Positions 8,026 to 16,986 are shown, counted from the stretch's first letter. The stretch is 40,257 nucleotides of DNA from Flavobacterium sp. YO12 (GCF_004119495.1 NZ_NRQU01000044.1:1-40257), one strand, 5' to 3'. Notes: generated by a model from the sequence alone, not told the origin. Numbers and translations are program-made.

Positions 8026-8840
8026 TGGCAAAGAAAAATCTTGGCGAAATGTCATTTTTAGATCATCTTGAAGAACTAAGATGGTTATTGGTTAGAAGTA
8101 CTTTTGCTATATGTATTATGGCATTTGTTACTTATTTTATTAGTGATTATTTATTTGATGAAATTATTTTAGGTCCAACAAGGCCTACTTTTTTCACTTA
8201 TCAATGGTTCTGCGACTTATCTCATCAATTAGGATTTGCTGACAGTATTTGTATTACTGAATTGAATTTCATTATTCAGAATACAGAAATGGAAGGACAG
8301 GTTAATATTTTTGTATGGATGTGTCTTTTAGCTGGTTTTATTTTAAGTTTTCCTTATATTTTATGGGAAGTTTGGAAATTCATAAGTCCTGCATTGTATG
8401 AAAAAGAAAGAAAAAATGCGAAGGTTTTTATATTTACTTCTTCGTTACTTTTCTTCTTAGGAGTAATATTTGGTTATTATGTTGTAATACCAATGTCAGT
8501 AAATTTCGTCGCTACTTTCTCTATAAGTAAAATGGTTGTAAATCAATTTACAATAGAATCTTATATGGGAATGGTGAAAACGAGTATTCTGGCGAGCGGA
8601 TTGTTTTTTGAACTTCCAATTATCATTTATTTCTTAACTAAATTAGGTTTAGTAACTCCTGATTTTTTAAGAAAATATTGGAAATATGCTGTTGTCATCA
8701 TCTTAATCGTAGCTGCAATTGTTACTCCGCCAGATGTAGTGAGCCAAACCATTGTAGCAATACCAATGCTACTCATCTACGAAGTAAGTATTCTAATATC
8801 TAGAATTGTTTATAAAAATAAATTAAAAGAAAATGTCTGA
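8025..8840 (+). CDS. tatC: Twin-arginine translocase subunit TatC
   Basis: This 271-residue multi-spanning inner-membrane protein is the receptor core of the Tat system, which exports folded proteins with twin-arginine signals. The N-terminus FLDHLEELRWLL is the family hallmark preceding the first helix, and the periplasmic-loop/TM layout ends with VTPPDVVSQ before the last helices. About six membrane segments are visible. It is slightly longer than E. coli TatC (258) because the first periplasmic loop is longer. The ATG overlaps the kdsD stop (TAATG), implying translational coupling. No tatA/tatB is present here, so they must be elsewhere. Confidence 0.93.
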   Translation: MAKKNLGEMSFLDHLEELRWLLVRSTFAICIMAFVTYFISDYLFDEIILGPTRPTFFTYQWFCDLSHQLGFADSICITELNFIIQNTEMEGQVNIFVWMCLLAGFILSFPYILWEVWKFISPALYEKERKNAKVFIFTSSLLFFLGVIFGYYVVIPMSVNFVATFSISKMVVNQFTIESYMGMVKTSILASGLFFELPIIIYFLTKLGLVTPDFLRKYWKYAVVIILIVAAIVTPPDVVSQTIVAIPMLLIYEVSILISRIVYKNKLKENV

Positions 8841-9186
8841 TATTATTCAAGAATTCAATGACTACCGTTCTAAAATGAACGAAAAATTGCTTGCTGATAA
8901 CAATAAAATTGTAAAGCGAATTTTTAATCTTGACACTAATGCTTATGCACCGGGAGCTCTTGATGTAAAAACCAAAGAACTTTTAGGTTTAGTAGCTTCT
9001 GCCGTTTTGCGTTGTGATGATTGCGTAAAATATCATCTTGAAACAAGTCATAAAGAGGGCGTTACTAAAGAAGAAATGATGGAAGCGATGGGAATTGCAA
9101 CCCTTGTTGGAGGAACAATTGTAATACCGCATTTAAGAAGAGCTTACGAATTTTGGGAAGCTCTTGAAGAAGCTGAAACTAAATAA
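8833..9186 (+). CDS. Carboxymuconolactone decarboxylase-family (AhpD-like) protein
   Basis: A 117-residue all-helical CMD-family protein. The redox-type CxxC motif with its following histidine is clear (RCDDCVKYH, about residues 60-68), followed by the EGVTKEEMMEAMGIA helix usual in the family. Such proteins include AhpD-type peroxiredoxin reductants and 4-carboxymuconolactone decarboxylases; the CxxC with downstream His favours the AhpD-like redox type. It starts 8 nt inside tatC, so it is co-transcribed. No aromatic-degradation gene is nearby, which argues against a catabolic role. Confidence 0.88.
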   Translation: MSDIIQEFNDYRSKMNEKLLADNNKIVKRIFNLDTNAYAPGALDVKTKELLGLVASAVLRCDDCVKYHLETSHKEGVTKEEMMEAMGIATLVGGTIVIPHLRRAYEFWEALEEAETK

Positions 9187-9208
9187 TTGTTAATAGGTTT
9201 ATTTGTTG

Positions 9209-9245
9209 AATCGTTTATTCGTTAATTTGTGGCGAATAAACGATT
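9209..9245. repeat. Perfect 13-bp inverted repeat inside the kdsD-lptB gene run
   Basis: AATCGTTTATTCG (9209-9221) pairs exactly with CGAATAAACGATT (9233-9245) around an 11-nt loop, and a CGTTTAAACG palindrome follows at 9250-9259. It sits between two co-directional genes. The stem lacks a T-run behind it on the plus strand, so it may be an attenuating or mRNA-processing hairpin or a dispersed repeat rather than a full terminator. Confidence 0.55.
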
Positions 9246-9273
9246 TGAACGTTTAAACGATTAAACTAAAAAA

Positions 9274-10014
9274 ATGAAATTAAGAGCCGATAATTTAATC
9301 AAAACCTATAAAGGCCGAAGTGTTGTAAAAGGAATTTCTGTTGAAGTAAATCAAGGAGAAATCGTTGGACTTCTAGGACCAAATGGTGCTGGAAAAACAA
9401 CTTCTTTTTATATGATCGTAGGATTGGTAAAACCAAACTCGGGAAATATTTATCTTGACGATTTGAACATTACTGATTACCCGATGTACAAACGTGCGCA
9501 ACAAGGAATTGGCTATTTGGCACAAGAAGCATCTGTTTTTAGAAAATTAAGTATTGAAGACAACATCTTGAGTGTTTTACAGCTTACTAAACTTACTAAG
9601 GAAGAACAATATGCCAAAATGGAAAGCTTAATCGAAGAGTTCAGTTTAGAACATATTCGCACGAATAGAGGTGATTTACTTTCTGGTGGTGAGCGTCGTC
9701 GTACCGAAATTGCTCGCGCATTAGCAACTGATCCAAAATTTATTTTGCTTGATGAACCTTTCGCTGGAGTTGACCCTGTTGCGGTTGAAGATATCCAGAG
9801 AATTGTGGCACAATTAAAGAACAAAAACATCGGAATCTTAATTACTGACCACAACGTTCAGGAAACTTTAGCCATTACCGATAAAACATATCTAATGTTT
9901 GAAGGAGGAATCCTTAAAGCAGGAATCCCAGAAGAGCTGGTTGAAGACGAAATGGTTCGCCGTGTTTATCTTGGACAGAACTTCGAGCTTCGTAAGAAGA
10001 AATTGGAATTCTAA
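9274..10014 (+). CDS. lptB: LPS export ABC transporter ATP-binding protein LptB
   Basis: This 246-residue cytoplasmic ATPase of the LptB2FG complex extracts LPS from the inner membrane. Walker A GPNGAGKTT is at 35-43, the Q-loop region reads YLAQEASVF, the signature is LSGGERRR, Walker B with D-loop is LLDEPFAGVDP, and the switch histidine lies in ITDHNV. The YLAQEASVFRKLS segment and the C-terminal VRRVYLG tail are typical of LptB rather than of other ABC ATPases. It closes the kdsD-tatC-CMD run after a hairpin-bearing gap. A strong terminator with a T10 run follows. Confidence 0.93.
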   Translation: MKLRADNLIKTYKGRSVVKGISVEVNQGEIVGLLGPNGAGKTTSFYMIVGLVKPNSGNIYLDDLNITDYPMYKRAQQGIGYLAQEASVFRKLSIEDNILSVLQLTKLTKEEQYAKMESLIEEFSLEHIRTNRGDLLSGGERRRTEIARALATDPKFILLDEPFAGVDPVAVEDIQRIVAQLKNKNIGILITDHNVQETLAITDKTYLMFEGGILKAGIPEELVEDEMVRRVYLGQNFELRKKKLEF

Positions 10015-10027
10015 TTTATAGCATTTA

Positions 10028-10157
10028 GTGTTCAGGTTTTTAGTGATCAGTTCATGAAAAGCAAAAAATGATCAGTTTTTTAGTACTCAGTTTCCAAGCT
10101 GAGACTAAAAAACTGTTTTTTTTTTGAAAAAGGCTGGATAACTAAAAAACTGAACAC
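10028..10157. terminator. Nested inverted repeats with T10 tract, terminator of lptB
   Basis: The inner stem CAGTTTTTTAGT (10073-10084) with ACTAAAAAACTG (10104-10115), extended by CAG/CTG inside, is followed by ten Ts (10116-10125) and is a strong plus-strand terminator. An outer, imperfect pair, GTGTTCAGGTTTTTAG (10028-10043) and CTAAAAAACTGAACAC (10142-10157), encloses it. The outer arms repeat the same TTCAG-TTTTTAG words as the inner stem, so the whole block is built from one short unit. Confidence 0.75.
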
Positions 10158-10166
10158 TGATTACTA

Positions 10167-11024
10167 TTACTCTACAGTAATAAACTGCAATTGTTGTAAA
10201 TCACCATTATAAATATTCACATCTACGCGATGTTTTATTCCCGGCAGAGAGGCTTTTTCTGTAAACTGCCAAAACAGCCAGTCTTCATCTATTTTTTCTC
10301 TATAGAAGTTGTAGTTTGCTATCCAAAATAAATATTCTCCAAATTCTTCTTTCAAAAAATCTGAATAATAACGTTCTCCTGAATAAATTATAGGACGAAC
10401 TTGATAATGTGCTTCTACTTTATTAAGCCAGCGCTTTAATCCTTTTTTTAAACTATCTATAGATTGATTTTTTGGAAGCTTTTCTATATCAAGAACCGGC
10501 GGTAAATCACCTTTTTTCAACTTTACTGTTTTTATAAAAAGATCTGCTTGCTCGATAGAATTTTCATTCGGGCGATAATAGTGATAGGCGCCTCGTATGA
10601 TTTTATTTTTTTTGGCCTCTTCCCAATTGTATTTAAACTGTCTGTCAACTCTATCATTTCCTGCTGTTGCACGAATAAAAACAAATTGTACAGGATATTT
10701 TTCTTCAAGAACCTCAACCTCATCCCAATCGACAGTTCCTTGAAATTCAGAAACATCAATTCCAATTACTTTTCCTTTATGATTTTCAAGAACTTGAATA
10801 TTTCTAACGTCTGAAAGATGTTTGTCTACCTCATCTTCTTCTAAAACTTTATCTGATTTGAAACCCAAATAATAAGCCAATCCAGAACGATAATGATAAA
10901 TTGTTCCAATGAAAATTAATCCTAAAAAACTAAATATAATGAAACGGATTAATTTACTAAAAACAGATCTGGCAGGTTTCGTTTTTCGTGTGTAAGAAGT
11001 TCGTCGTGTCGTTTTTCTTGCCAT
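10167..11024 (-). CDS. Glycoside hydrolase family 25 muramidase, membrane-anchored
   Basis: A 285-residue protein with a basic cytosolic N-terminus (Arg/Lys-rich, 1-24), one membrane helix (about 25-44) and an extracytoplasmic GH25 domain (about 85-280). GH25 landmarks are GIDVSEFQG (88-96), FIRATAG, GAYHYYRP and the catalytic DIE (179-181, acid Glu181). GH25 enzymes are N,O-diacetylmuramidases that cut the MurNAc-GlcNAc bond of peptidoglycan. The anchor suggests that it trims the cell's own wall rather than acting as a phage lysin; no phage genes are near. Only 10 nt separate it from the pssA stop upstream, so the two are probably co-transcribed. Confidence 0.88.
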   Translation of the reverse strand: MARKTTRRTSYTRKTKPARSVFSKLIRFIIFSFLGLIFIGTIYHYRSGLAYYLGFKSDKVLEEDEVDKHLSDVRNIQVLENHKGKVIGIDVSEFQGTVDWDEVEVLEEKYPVQFVFIRATAGNDRVDRQFKYNWEEAKKNKIIRGAYHYYRPNENSIEQADLFIKTVKLKKGDLPPVLDIEKLPKNQSIDSLKKGLKRWLNKVEAHYQVRPIIYSGERYYSDFLKEEFGEYLFWIANYNFYREKIDEDWLFWQFTEKASLPGIKHRVDVNIYNGDLQQLQFITVE

Positions 11025-11034
11025 TCGAATAAAA

Positions 11035-11751
11035 CTACTTTTTCAAAAACATATTATTTATGATCGATAATAATACATAAAAAATAATAATTAAAGGAAC
11101 TGCTCCAAATTGAAACAATAAAAGCAATACTAAAGAAATAACTAAAAATCCAATTTGCAATGCATTATCTTTAAGATTGAATTTCTTAAATTTTAAAGAA
11201 AACAACGGAATTTCGGCATTCAAAATATAGGCACTGCATAAAGTAATTGCAAGTAAAATCCATTGATTACTCAGAATTTCTAACATTATTAATGAATCTG
11301 AAAATTTCAGAACCAAAGGCAGACTCAAAATAAAAAGAGCATTCGCCGGTGTTGGAAGTCCAATAAACGAATCGGTTTGTCGTGTATCAATATTAAAATT
11401 TGCCAAACGGTAGCAAGACCCTAATGTTACTATAAATCCTAAAAAAGGAATAAACTCGGATCCAATTATATCATGTGGATGTGCACTTTTTACAAATAAA
11501 GAATACATTACATATCCTGGAGCAACACCGCTGGTAACCATATCTGCAAGTGAATCTAATTGAAGTCCAAGCGGACTTGAAACTTTAAATAATCTGGCAA
11601 AAAAACCATCAAAAAAGTCAAAAAAGATTCCTAAACAAACCATATAAAAAGCCATTTCATAATTAGCTTTAGAAATAAAGACAACAGCTATACAACCACA
11701 AAAAAGATTAATTAATGTAATTAGATTTGGAATGTGCTTTTTAATATTCAT
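11035..11751 (-). CDS. pssA: CDP-diacylglycerol-serine O-phosphatidyltransferase
   Basis: A 238-residue integral membrane enzyme of the CDP-alcohol phosphatidyltransferase family. The catalytic signature D-G-x2-A-R-x8-G-x3-D-x3-D is perfect (Asp48, Gly49, Ala52, Arg53, Gly62, Asp66, Asp70). About seven hydrophobic helices are visible. The N-terminus IPNLITLINLFCGC is typical of bacterial PssA, which makes phosphatidylserine, the precursor of phosphatidylethanolamine. The family motif alone cannot exclude another alcohol acceptor, but overall length and N-terminus favour serine. It is first in a two-gene unit with the GH25 gene. Confidence 0.88.
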   Translation of the reverse strand: MNIKKHIPNLITLINLFCGCIAVVFISKANYEMAFYMVCLGIFFDFFDGFFARLFKVSSPLGLQLDSLADMVTSGVAPGYVMYSLFVKSAHPHDIIGSEFIPFLGFIVTLGSCYRLANFNIDTRQTDSFIGLPTPANALFILSLPLVLKFSDSLIMLEILSNQWILLAITLCSAYILNAEIPLFSLKFKKFNLKDNALQIGFLVISLVLLLLFQFGAVPLIIIFYVLLSIINNMFLKK

Positions 11752-11893
11752 GTTTTATAAATTTTGATAATCTTGGTCAACAAATTTAGCATAATATGTC
11801 CATGAAAAACATGTTTTTACAATTGTTTTTTAATACAAATTAAAGCTTTATCAATATTTCTCGAAACGAAGAAATTAGATGCATAAATTATTA

Positions 11894-11901
11894 TATTTTT
11901 G
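11894..11901 (+). promoter_or_regulatory. -7 element TATTTTTG before the PorV/PorQ-like gene
   Basis: TATTTTTG fits TAnnTTTG and lies 41 nt ahead of the TTG start at 11943. No TTTG box is seen at the -33 distance, so support is partial. It lies in the 190-bp divergent gap to pssA. Confidence 0.35.
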
Positions 11902-11942
11902 AAAAAAATAAAAACAGGCTCTCGTCTGCAAAAAAATATCAG

Positions 11943-13010
11943 TTGAAGAAACTTTTAACGTTTTTACTATTTTGGAGTTTTACTTCTCAGTATGCACAAA
12001 CTGTTCGAAAATACTCGAATGAGTTTATGAATATTGGTGTCGATGCGGCGGCGTTAGGAATGTCGAGTGCTGTTACTGCATCTACAAATGATGTTAATGC
12101 GGTTTATTGGAATCCTGCTGGTTTAACGCATCTCGAAGATCATCAAATTTCATTGATGCATGCCAGTTATTTTGCCAATATTGCACAGTATGATTTCATA
12201 GGATATGCAAGCCCAATTGATGATCAAAGTGCTTGGGGAATTTCGATGATTCGTTTTGGTGTTGATGATATTCTTGACACAACACAGTTAATCGACAATC
12301 AAGGAAATATTGATTACAATCGAATTCGTTTATTTTCTACGGCTGATTATGGCTTTACTTTTTCTTATGCTAGAAAACTGCCTGTAGACGGATTTCAATA
12401 TGGTGTTAATGCAAAAATAATTAGACGAATTATTGGGAAATTTGCCAATTCTTGGGGATTTGGTTTTGATGTGGGATTGCAATTCGAACGCAATAATTGG
12501 AAATTTGGCTTAATGCTTCGTGATATTACTACTACTTATAATGTCTGGAATATTGACGAAGATGAATATGCCAAAATCGCAAATGCAATTCCTGGCGAAA
12601 ACAATGAACTGCCAGAAAGTACAGAAATTACTCTGCCAAAAGCGCAATTAGGAGTTTCTAAAAAATTTGAATTCCATAATGATTACAGTCTTATGGCAGC
12701 GGCCAATTTAAATATGCGCTTTGAGCAGACAAATGATATTATTTCATCAAAAATAGTGAGTATTGATCCTGCTGTTGGTTTTGAATTTGGCTACACTGAT
12801 TTAGTTTTTCTAAGAGCTGGCGCTGGAAACTTTCAAAATGTAATGCAATTAGATAATACTGAAAAATTAAATTTTCAGCCTAATATTGGGCTGGGTTTCA
12901 AGTATAAAGGTATCCAAGTAGATTATGCCTTAACTGATTTAGGAAATCAAAGCGCAGCTTTATACTCAAATATTTTTTCACTAAAAGTAGATTTAGGTAT
13001 CTTTAGATAA
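11943..13010 (+). CDS. PorV/PorQ-family outer-membrane beta-barrel protein
   Basis: A 355-residue secreted protein with a Sec signal peptide (about 1-18, ending near YAQ). The mature start shows the family signature: FMNIGVDAAALGMSSA, then VNAVYWNPAGL. This is the FadL-like barrel family of PorV and PorQ, type IX secretion-associated proteins of Bacteroidetes; the family is multi-copy, so a T9SS role is inference. Alternating beta-strand sequence runs to the C-terminus. The start is a TTG (LKKLLTFLLF); no in-frame ATG gives a better signal peptide. It lies 37 nt before the DUF4105 gene, probably as an operon. Confidence 0.82.
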   Translation: MKKLLTFLLFWSFTSQYAQTVRKYSNEFMNIGVDAAALGMSSAVTASTNDVNAVYWNPAGLTHLEDHQISLMHASYFANIAQYDFIGYASPIDDQSAWGISMIRFGVDDILDTTQLIDNQGNIDYNRIRLFSTADYGFTFSYARKLPVDGFQYGVNAKIIRRIIGKFANSWGFGFDVGLQFERNNWKFGLMLRDITTTYNVWNIDEDEYAKIANAIPGENNELPESTEITLPKAQLGVSKKFEFHNDYSLMAAANLNMRFEQTNDIISSKIVSIDPAVGFEFGYTDLVFLRAGAGNFQNVMQLDNTEKLNFQPNIGLGFKYKGIQVDYALTDLGNQSAALYSNIFSLKVDLGIFR

Positions 13011-13047
13011 TTTTTTCAAACCGTTCAACTTTTTAAAATTTTAAATC

Positions 13048-14184
13048 ATGAAAAATGTCCTTTTCAAAAAAACACTTTTTAGTTTACTATTATTACTAAG
13101 TTTTATTGGTTACAGCCAAAATATTCCTTTATCGAAAGATGCTAAAGCAAGTGTGATTACTTGTGGTTTAGGTAATGAAACCTATTCTTATTTTGGACAT
13201 ACTGCGATTAGAATATCTGATCCTGCCAACAATATTGATGTTGTTTACAATTTTGGTGCTTTTGATTTTAGAACTCCAAACTTTGTAGCAAAATTTGCGA
13301 AAGGTGATTTACAGTATTTTGTAATTACACATTCTTTTTCAGAATTTCTAAACGAATATAATGAGGACAAACGAAGTGTTTTTGAGCAAGAGCTTCTTAT
13401 TTCGCTAGATTTAAAGCAAAAACTTTTTGATAAACTAAATTCTGTTCTATTATCTGAAGAGCGTTATTATACTTACAAGTTCATTGACAAAAATTGTACT
13501 TCGATGGTGGTTGACATCATCAATTCAACTTTAAATGGAAATGTTATTGTTAAGAAAGAAGACACTGATAAAACATATCGTTCTATCTTATTCCCTTATT
13601 TTAATGGCCATTTTTATGATCAATTAGGAACTAGTATTATTTTTGGGACCAAAGTTGATCAATTGGGAACCAAAATTTTCCTGCCTTTTGAGTTAAAAAA
13701 CAGTTTAGCAAAAACTACTTTTCAAAATCATCCTTTAGCAAAAGAGAGCCAAACGCTTTTGAGTTTTGAAAAAGAAACGCCATCCTCATGGTGGAATAAC
13801 ATTTATACTTATCTGATTATTTTAGGTTTTGTTGTTTTAGTACATAATAAAATTGTCGATAAAATCTACTTATTCATTTTGTCTTTAATAGGAGTGTTTT
13901 TTGTGATAATGGGATTTTATTCATTTCACCAAGAACTGGCAATGAATTATAATGTATTGCTGTTTAGTCCGCTACTATTGATTTTAATTCTTTTTTCAAT
14001 TGCAAAAAACAAAAGATGGACTTATAGATTTGCGGTTTTACATCTAATCTTCTTGATTTTTTATGCTATTTTCCTAATCAATAAAGCACACTTTTTAATC
14101 GTTTTACCAATGATAATTACAAGTGGTTTTGTACTGGTAAGAGTTGCAATAAGAAACAAAAAACGTATTCCGATAATAATCTGA
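13048..14184 (+). CDS. DUF4105 (Lnb N-terminal periplasmic domain) protein
   Basis: A 378-residue protein with signal peptide (about 1-23, LLLLLSFIGYSQ) followed by a ~220-residue extracytoplasmic domain. The domain begins with VITCGLGNETYSYFGHTAIR and contains the KNCTSMVVD cysteine segment, both typical of DUF4105/Lnb-type NlpC-like folds. Four or five hydrophobic helices close the C-terminus (about 250-370). The catalytic role of the family is not settled; a papain-like amidase or acyl transfer has been proposed. Its stop codon directly abuts the stop codon of the convergent sugar transferase at 14185, leaving no room for an intergenic terminator. Confidence 0.82.
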   Translation: MKNVLFKKTLFSLLLLLSFIGYSQNIPLSKDAKASVITCGLGNETYSYFGHTAIRISDPANNIDVVYNFGAFDFRTPNFVAKFAKGDLQYFVITHSFSEFLNEYNEDKRSVFEQELLISLDLKQKLFDKLNSVLLSEERYYTYKFIDKNCTSMVVDIINSTLNGNVIVKKEDTDKTYRSILFPYFNGHFYDQLGTSIIFGTKVDQLGTKIFLPFELKNSLAKTTFQNHPLAKESQTLLSFEKETPSSWWNNIYTYLIILGFVVLVHNKIVDKIYLFILSLIGVFFVIMGFYSFHQELAMNYNVLLFSPLLLILILFSIAKNKRWTYRFAVLHLIFLIFYAIFLINKAHFLIVLPMIITSGFVLVRVAIRNKKRIPIII

Positions 14185-15579
14185 TTACTGTCCACGATAA
14201 AACAAAACGGTAGTAATAGTTTTGAAAGTAATGCTTAAATCGAGAAAAATACTTCGGTGTTTAATATAGTATAAATCATACTGCAGCTTTATCAAACTCT
14301 CATCGATTGATTCTCCATAAGAATAATTGACTTGTGCCCAACCTGTAAGACCTGGTTTTATAACATGACGCGTTTCATAGAAGGGCATTATTTGAGCAAT
14401 TTCCTTAACAAAAAAAGGTCTTTCTGGCCTTGGACCAATTACTGCCATATCTCCTTTTATAATATTGATAAACTGTGGTAATTCATCAATCCTTGATTTA
14501 CGCATAAATTTACCAAATGGAGTTATTCGCTTATCATTTGAAACTGCAAAAACTGCGCTTTGTGCTTCTTGAGCCTCAATCATAGTTCTAAATTTATAAA
14601 TTTTAAAAACTATTCCATTTTTACCTACGCGTTCTTGCGTATAAAACAGGCTTCCTTTATTTGCAAAAAAATTAGCTAAGAAAATAAGCGGTATAAAAAC
14701 AATGCAGATTATTAAACCTGCAAATGAAAAAACAAATTCTAACAGGCGAATTAAAGACAAGTACAATTTATTGCTATTACTGCGGCTAAACGGGAAAAAA
14801 CGATAAAAGTCTCTTGCAATATAATGCACTGGAATTCTCTGGGTTTTACTTTCATAAACCTGAGTATACTCTCTAATACTTTTTCCTGATTCAAGTAAAC
14901 AAAGTAACTGTTGATACAAATCGGAGGTAATTCCATCTGTGTTTTGAGAGGCTATAACAATTTCAGAAATACCGTGATTTACTACAAAATCTTCTAGTTC
15001 ATTTTTCTTGATTTCTTTTACATACTGAAAATCTGCATTCTCGTCAGAGATAGAATCGGAATTAACAAATCCTATAATTTTATAATGCGGATCGACATTT
15101 TCGAGTCCTAAAACCAATTCTTCAACTTGATTTTGACCGCATATTAATACGACGTTTTGTGAAAAGCGATGAGACGCTAAAAAGAAGGCATAAAAAAACC
15201 GCCACAGCAATATGGTAATTAATATTGTGAAATAAAAGACTAAGATAACCAGTCGCTGTTTTGGAAGTTCAGGGGATAATGTCGGCGTAAGAATATAAGT
15301 TAAAACAGTAATTGAGACAGCACAAATAACATTTTTAAATATTTGAAACGGATTACTCGCCACCTGTAAATTATAAATCTCAAAGACTACTCCAAAAACA
15401 GAGAGATAAACGATAAGAATTAAGGGACGATAGAAGGACTTTTTTTGAAAAGCAAAATAATTATAATCAAAAATGCTGTTTAATAAATACAAAACTGTCA
15501 AAACAAAAAAGACATCAAAAACAAAAAGTAATACTTTTCGTTCTGAGATTTCGAAGTGCATTTTTTTATTTGAGAACAT
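14185..15579 (-). CDS. Undecaprenyl-phosphate sugar phosphotransferase, WcaJ/PglC type
   Basis: A 464-residue polyprenyl glycosylphosphotransferase. Four or five N-terminal membrane helices (about 10-135) precede a Rossmann-like central domain (145-260). A further helix (about 275-300) leads into the catalytic bacterial sugar transferase domain, with YTQERVGKNG, YKFRTM, SRIDELPQ, GDMAVIGPRPER and KPGLTGWAQV. These enzymes move a hexose 1-phosphate, commonly glucose or galactose, onto undecaprenyl phosphate and so start a glycan. It is the last gene of the polysaccharide locus. A second, unrelated initiating enzyme lies at 36991, so two glycans, or a redundant start, are possible. Confidence 0.9.
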   Translation of the reverse strand: MFSNKKMHFEISERKVLLFVFDVFFVLTVLYLLNSIFDYNYFAFQKKSFYRPLILIVYLSVFGVVFEIYNLQVASNPFQIFKNVICAVSITVLTYILTPTLSPELPKQRLVILVFYFTILITILLWRFFYAFFLASHRFSQNVVLICGQNQVEELVLGLENVDPHYKIIGFVNSDSISDENADFQYVKEIKKNELEDFVVNHGISEIVIASQNTDGITSDLYQQLLCLLESGKSIREYTQVYESKTQRIPVHYIARDFYRFFPFSRSNSNKLYLSLIRLLEFVFSFAGLIICIVFIPLIFLANFFANKGSLFYTQERVGKNGIVFKIYKFRTMIEAQEAQSAVFAVSNDKRITPFGKFMRKSRIDELPQFINIIKGDMAVIGPRPERPFFVKEIAQIMPFYETRHVIKPGLTGWAQVNYSYGESIDESLIKLQYDLYYIKHRSIFLDLSITFKTITTVLFYRGQ

Positions 15580-15644
15580 TTACTTTTTAAGAGATTTAAA
15601 AGCTTTGCTTAGAAGCAAATGTACTGAAAAATATAAATTTTATC

Positions 15645-16982
15645 TTACAAAGTTTTCGCTTTTTCAGGAAGTTTTATTTGCACAAATAAAAGTGTCAAAG
15701 CATATATAAATGCGGGAGCTGCTGTTCGCATGGCCGCATGATTTATCGTAAGAAACCAAAAAAAGAAAAAAGATAAAAAATACAAATGCTGTCGATTGTT
15801 GATATATAATACAAACGGAGTAATAAGTAGTATTAAAAGTCCAAATATGCCTAATACACCATGTTCGCTTAACATTCTTGTTATTTCGTTATGAGAAGCA
15901 ACTTCTTGTCCTAATGAATCTTTTCGCAATTCTTTTCCTATTCCTGCTCCTACTCCGGTAATAGGGTTATCAAAAAACATTTTAAGATCTGCTTCCATAG
16001 CCGCTTCTCTCCCACCCAATCGATCTGTTTTCTGTCTTCCTTTAGCATCTTGATTAGCATATCTTTTTTCGATTAGTCCGCTGGTTTGCGAAATAGTATA
16101 TCCCCAAATACCAATTCCTAAAAGGCACGACAAAATTATAACTAAACCGACCTTAGCTTTTCCAAGAGAATTCGAAAAGTAATAAATTACAACCATAAGA
16201 CAGACAATCATGGCAATTCCAGTAACGACACCACCTCTTGAAAAAGTAACAATTGCTCGGTAGCTTACCAAAATCAAAAGAATTCCATTTAAAATGACCC
16301 TCTTTTTTGATTTTGAAAACAAAACAAATTGCGAAAAAAAGACAAACATTCCAAGCCCCAAAATAGTAGAAACTTGATTAGGGCCAAAGCCTCCTGAAGT
16401 TTCAAAATTAGACTGTGTCCCTGTAACAACATCTTTTACGCTCGGATTATACAAGAAAAGATAAACTACTGTTGAAATAATAGGAAATCCCATTACTTGA
16501 ATAATATTTTGAAGATCTGTAAACAGAATTTTTCTTTTAAACATATAGATTGAAGAAACTGCTAAACACACTGGTCCAGACAAATTAAATACTAAAGCTT
16601 TTTTAATATCTATAGTAAAATCAATCGTATTTATAGAAACGAAAATCCCAGGTACTAACAATAATAAGTAAAAGAAATAAACAAACGATTTAGTTGAAAC
16701 AGTGCTATAAAACATTCCTGTAAGCATGAAAAAGATAACTAGTGTTTTCACATACTCATTACTGAAATTACCACCTGTCATTCGCAAAAAAACTTCAACG
16801 CCTATTAAGTAAGCACTTACATAAAGAACTTCATTATTCTTATTCTTACTTCGAAAAACAACAAAGAGACCAACAACTGGAATTAAAAGTGCATATAGCA
16901 TTGACAAAAAAGGTAATACAAAAACCATCAATGCAATTATAACATGGACTAAAATAAGATAAGAAAATGAAAATCTTTTCAT
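15645..16982 (-). CDS. O-antigen ligase/polymerase (Wzy_C, RfaL family) membrane protein
   Basis: A 445-residue protein with about 11-12 membrane helices. A large extracytoplasmic loop near residues 315-385 bears the Wzy_C-type features LGGREAAMEADLKMFFDNP, TGVGAG and SHNEITRMLSEHG. This family contains WaaL ligases and Wzy polymerases, and the two cannot be separated by sequence alone. With an ABC exporter in the same locus a ligase is the natural reading; a polymerase cannot be excluded. It lies 11 nt downstream of the preceding glycosyltransferase. Confidence 0.82.
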   Translation of the reverse strand: MKRFSFSYLILVHVIIALMVFVLPFLSMLYALLIPVVGLFVVFRSKNKNNEVLYVSAYLIGVEVFLRMTGGNFSNEYVKTLVIFFMLTGMFYSTVSTKSFVYFFYLLLLVPGIFVSINTIDFTIDIKKALVFNLSGPVCLAVSSIYMFKRKILFTDLQNIIQVMGFPIISTVVYLFLYNPSVKDVVTGTQSNFETSGGFGPNQVSTILGLGMFVFFSQFVLFSKSKKRVILNGILLILVSYRAIVTFSRGGVVTGIAMIVCLMVVIYYFSNSLGKAKVGLVIILSCLLGIGIWGYTISQTSGLIEKRYANQDAKGRQKTDRLGGREAAMEADLKMFFDNPITGVGAGIGKELRKDSLGQEVASHNEITRMLSEHGVLGIFGLLILLITPFVLYINNRQHLYFLSFFFFWFLTINHAAMRTAAPAFIYALTLLFVQIKLPEKAKTL

Positions 16983-16986
16983 TAAT

